A model generated the notes under the pieces. That model saw only the letters and a list, made by a program, of their open reading frames with translations. It did no database searches and had not been told where the DNA came from. Shown here one piece after another: positions 14,012 through 15,092 of a stretch of 15,092 nt of DNA (within the stretch, counting starts at the first letter, position 1; every line of letters begins with the position of its first letter). The stretch lies in the NCBI GenBank assembly GCA_027028805.1, contig JALVHX010000068.1, forward strand, positions 1-15,092. The letters run 5' to 3'. Origin of the DNA: Desulfurococcales archaeon (lineage in GTDB: Archaea > Thermoproteota > Thermoprotei_A > Sulfolobales > Desulfurococcaceae). A program made the translations under genes and the position numbers.

Positions 14012-15058
14012 CTACCCATTATATACTCCGAGCTCTACATATATATCGTATCTCAGCCTCCGCTCCTCTATCGTGCTGAGAAACCTCGCCCCCGCCTCCG
14101 CGTAGTCCCTCCTGTAAACCCTGTTGGTCACGATCGTTGGGAGCGTGTAGTAGGCGGCCTGTTTCACATGGAGCACCGGGGGCACCGGGGAGCTGGGTAT
14201 CGTCAGGTCCACGCGTACATAGCCCCATGGAGGTATATATGCGACAGCCCATCCATGGTATCCGCCACCCTTCATCCTATAATGGTAATACTCGCCGCTG
14301 GAGCCAGATGTCTCATAGTTAGGCAGATACACGGCACCGATCTCTATATAGGAGGGGATCCCCATGCCGCGCAGTATCGATATGAAGAGATTGGATTGAT
14401 CATCACAGTCTCCCTCCCTGTAAACGATCACCTCCCATGGATGCCTGGCCGGTATACGTGACCTGTAGCGGGTTCTCTTCGTAACCCAGTCGACAACAAG
14501 CATCACCGCCTGGTAGGGCGAGGACGAGCCTTTTCTACGGAAATACTTAACGGCAAGCCCCACTAATGGGTTTGTATAGTTCCATAGACCAGTGGCCTCA
14601 GTCAGCGACTTGTTAACACTACCCATGGCGCTCCACGGGGCCGCGGCACTGCTCGAGAAGTTCTCTATTGTTCTGCGGCGCGCATCTAGATCAATCTTGA
14701 CAATAAACTCGGCCTCCGAGGAAACGGTTTCCCCGGGATCAATCACCGGGTCCACGCCGGGAGGTAGCTCGACGTAGACTGTTCTGCCACGTATAGTATA
14801 GTTAGCGGGCTTGCCCTGGACACGAGCCCACGCTATATATGACTCCTGGGTGCTCGTGTTCAAGGGTAGATCATAGATCAAGAGATCGGTCTCGTTTACA
14901 TAAACAGGCTCATCGCCGAGATTAGTTATGTTTCCACCGATCAAGAGATAGTAGCTCCTCCAAGACCCCCCGGGATCCTCCACGGGCACACCGATACCCG
15001 TAGGGATGAGGGCCATGGAGAGAAACAGGAGAACCAATACAACAATACGGGCAGACAT
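14012..15058 (-). CDS. Secreted transglutaminase-like (papain-fold) protein
   Basis: This 348-residue protein starts with a signal peptide (basic start, hydrophobic 'VVLVLLFLSMALI', about residues 5-20) and has no other membrane segment. The C-terminal half holds a transglutaminase-like domain with the catalytic triad C218 in 'REGDCDDQSNLF', H268 in 'GGYHGWAVAY' and D284 in 'YVRVDLT'. In prokaryotes this fold is usually a cysteine protease or amidase, not a cross-linking enzyme. The N-terminal half (about 30-130) is beta-rich with 'VYVELPPG' and 'VIDPGETVSSEAEF', like extracellular adhesion-type domains. N-glycosylation sequons occur at N43, N55, N67, N86, N133, N149 and N160, as expected for an exported archaeal glycoprotein. 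The substrate is unknown. ATG 15058 is close to its TATA box, giving a very short leader. Confidence 0.85.
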   Translation of the reverse strand: MSARIVVLVLLFLSMALIPTGIGVPVEDPGGSWRSYYLLIGGNITNLGDEPVYVNETDLLIYDLPLNTSTQESYIAWARVQGKPANYTIRGRTVYVELPPGVDPVIDPGETVSSEAEFIVKIDLDARRRTIENFSSSAAAPWSAMGSVNKSLTEATGLWNYTNPLVGLAVKYFRRKGSSSPYQAVMLVVDWVTKRTRYRSRIPARHPWEVIVYREGDCDDQSNLFISILRGMGIPSYIEIGAVYLPNYETSGSSGEYYHYRMKGGGYHGWAVAYIPPWGYVRVDLTIPSSPVPPVLHVKQAAYYTLPTIVTNRVYRRDYAEAGARFLSTIEERRLRYDIYVELGVYNG

Positions 15059-15079
15059 ATAGATGCGCCCCCATCCACT

Positions 15080-15091
15080 CCTTATACTATA
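15080..15091 (-). promoter_or_regulatory. Candidate TATA box for the transglutaminase-like gene
   Basis: The minus strand reads TATAGTATAAGG at the window edge. A start about 25 bases downstream falls near 15060, almost at ATG 15058, so the message may be leaderless. Confidence 0.5.
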
Positions 15092-15092
15092 T

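Overview
The window looks like chromosomal DNA from a hyperthermophilic crenarchaeon, most likely of the Desulfurococcales/Pyrodictiaceae type; I do not name a genus. The signs are an archaeal Holliday junction resolvase (Hjc) beside a PIN-ATPase of the PINA type, an archaeal SCP2-like thiolase, an archaeal-type three-subunit biotin carboxylase system, TATA-box promoters in place of bacterial -35/-10 elements, heavy use of ATA and AGG codons, and many TTG or GTG starts. No tRNA, rRNA, CRISPR array or insertion sequence was recognised.

Layout. Positions 1-640 are AT-rich and hold two broken VapC-like PIN-domain fragments on the + strand. Positions 780-3361 (minus strand) carry hjc, the PIN-ATPase-KH protein and a small DUF131-like membrane protein. 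Positions 3546-6011 (minus) are phosphoenolpyruvate synthase, with its own TATA box and a stem-loop plus T-run at its 3' end. Positions 6155-13377 are a metabolic block: biotin carboxylase (minus), a two-gene unit of a JAMM-motif protein and an M20 peptidase (minus), the biotin carboxyl carrier protein (plus), then a thiolase-carboxyltransferase operon (minus). Positions 13611-13949 (plus) encode a small C2H2 zinc-finger protein divergent from the thiolase operon. Positions 14012-15058 (minus) encode a secreted transglutaminase-like protein. No stretch over 300 bases lacks a gene.

How the genes may work together. The three carboxylase subunits (biotin carboxylase, carrier, carboxyltransferase) make a complete acetyl-/propionyl-CoA carboxylase. 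Archaea do not make membrane lipids from fatty acids, so the likely roles are propionyl-CoA metabolism (for example after thiolytic cleavage in branched-chain amino acid breakdown) or a 3-hydroxypropionate-type carbon route. The thiolase is translationally close-coupled to the carboxyltransferase. PEP synthase supplies the gluconeogenic step from pyruvate. Hjc and the PIN-ATPase fit a known archaeal recombination pair: resolvase and branch-migration ATPase.

The most interesting non-coding feature is a perfect 24-bp palindrome (13423-13446) in front of the thiolase-carboxyltransferase operon, facing a divergent zinc-finger gene. This suggests a local operator and regulator pair. The most interesting protein is the JAMM-motif protein (7915-8616), whose first ~105 residues I do not recognise and which is coupled to a metallopeptidase gene.
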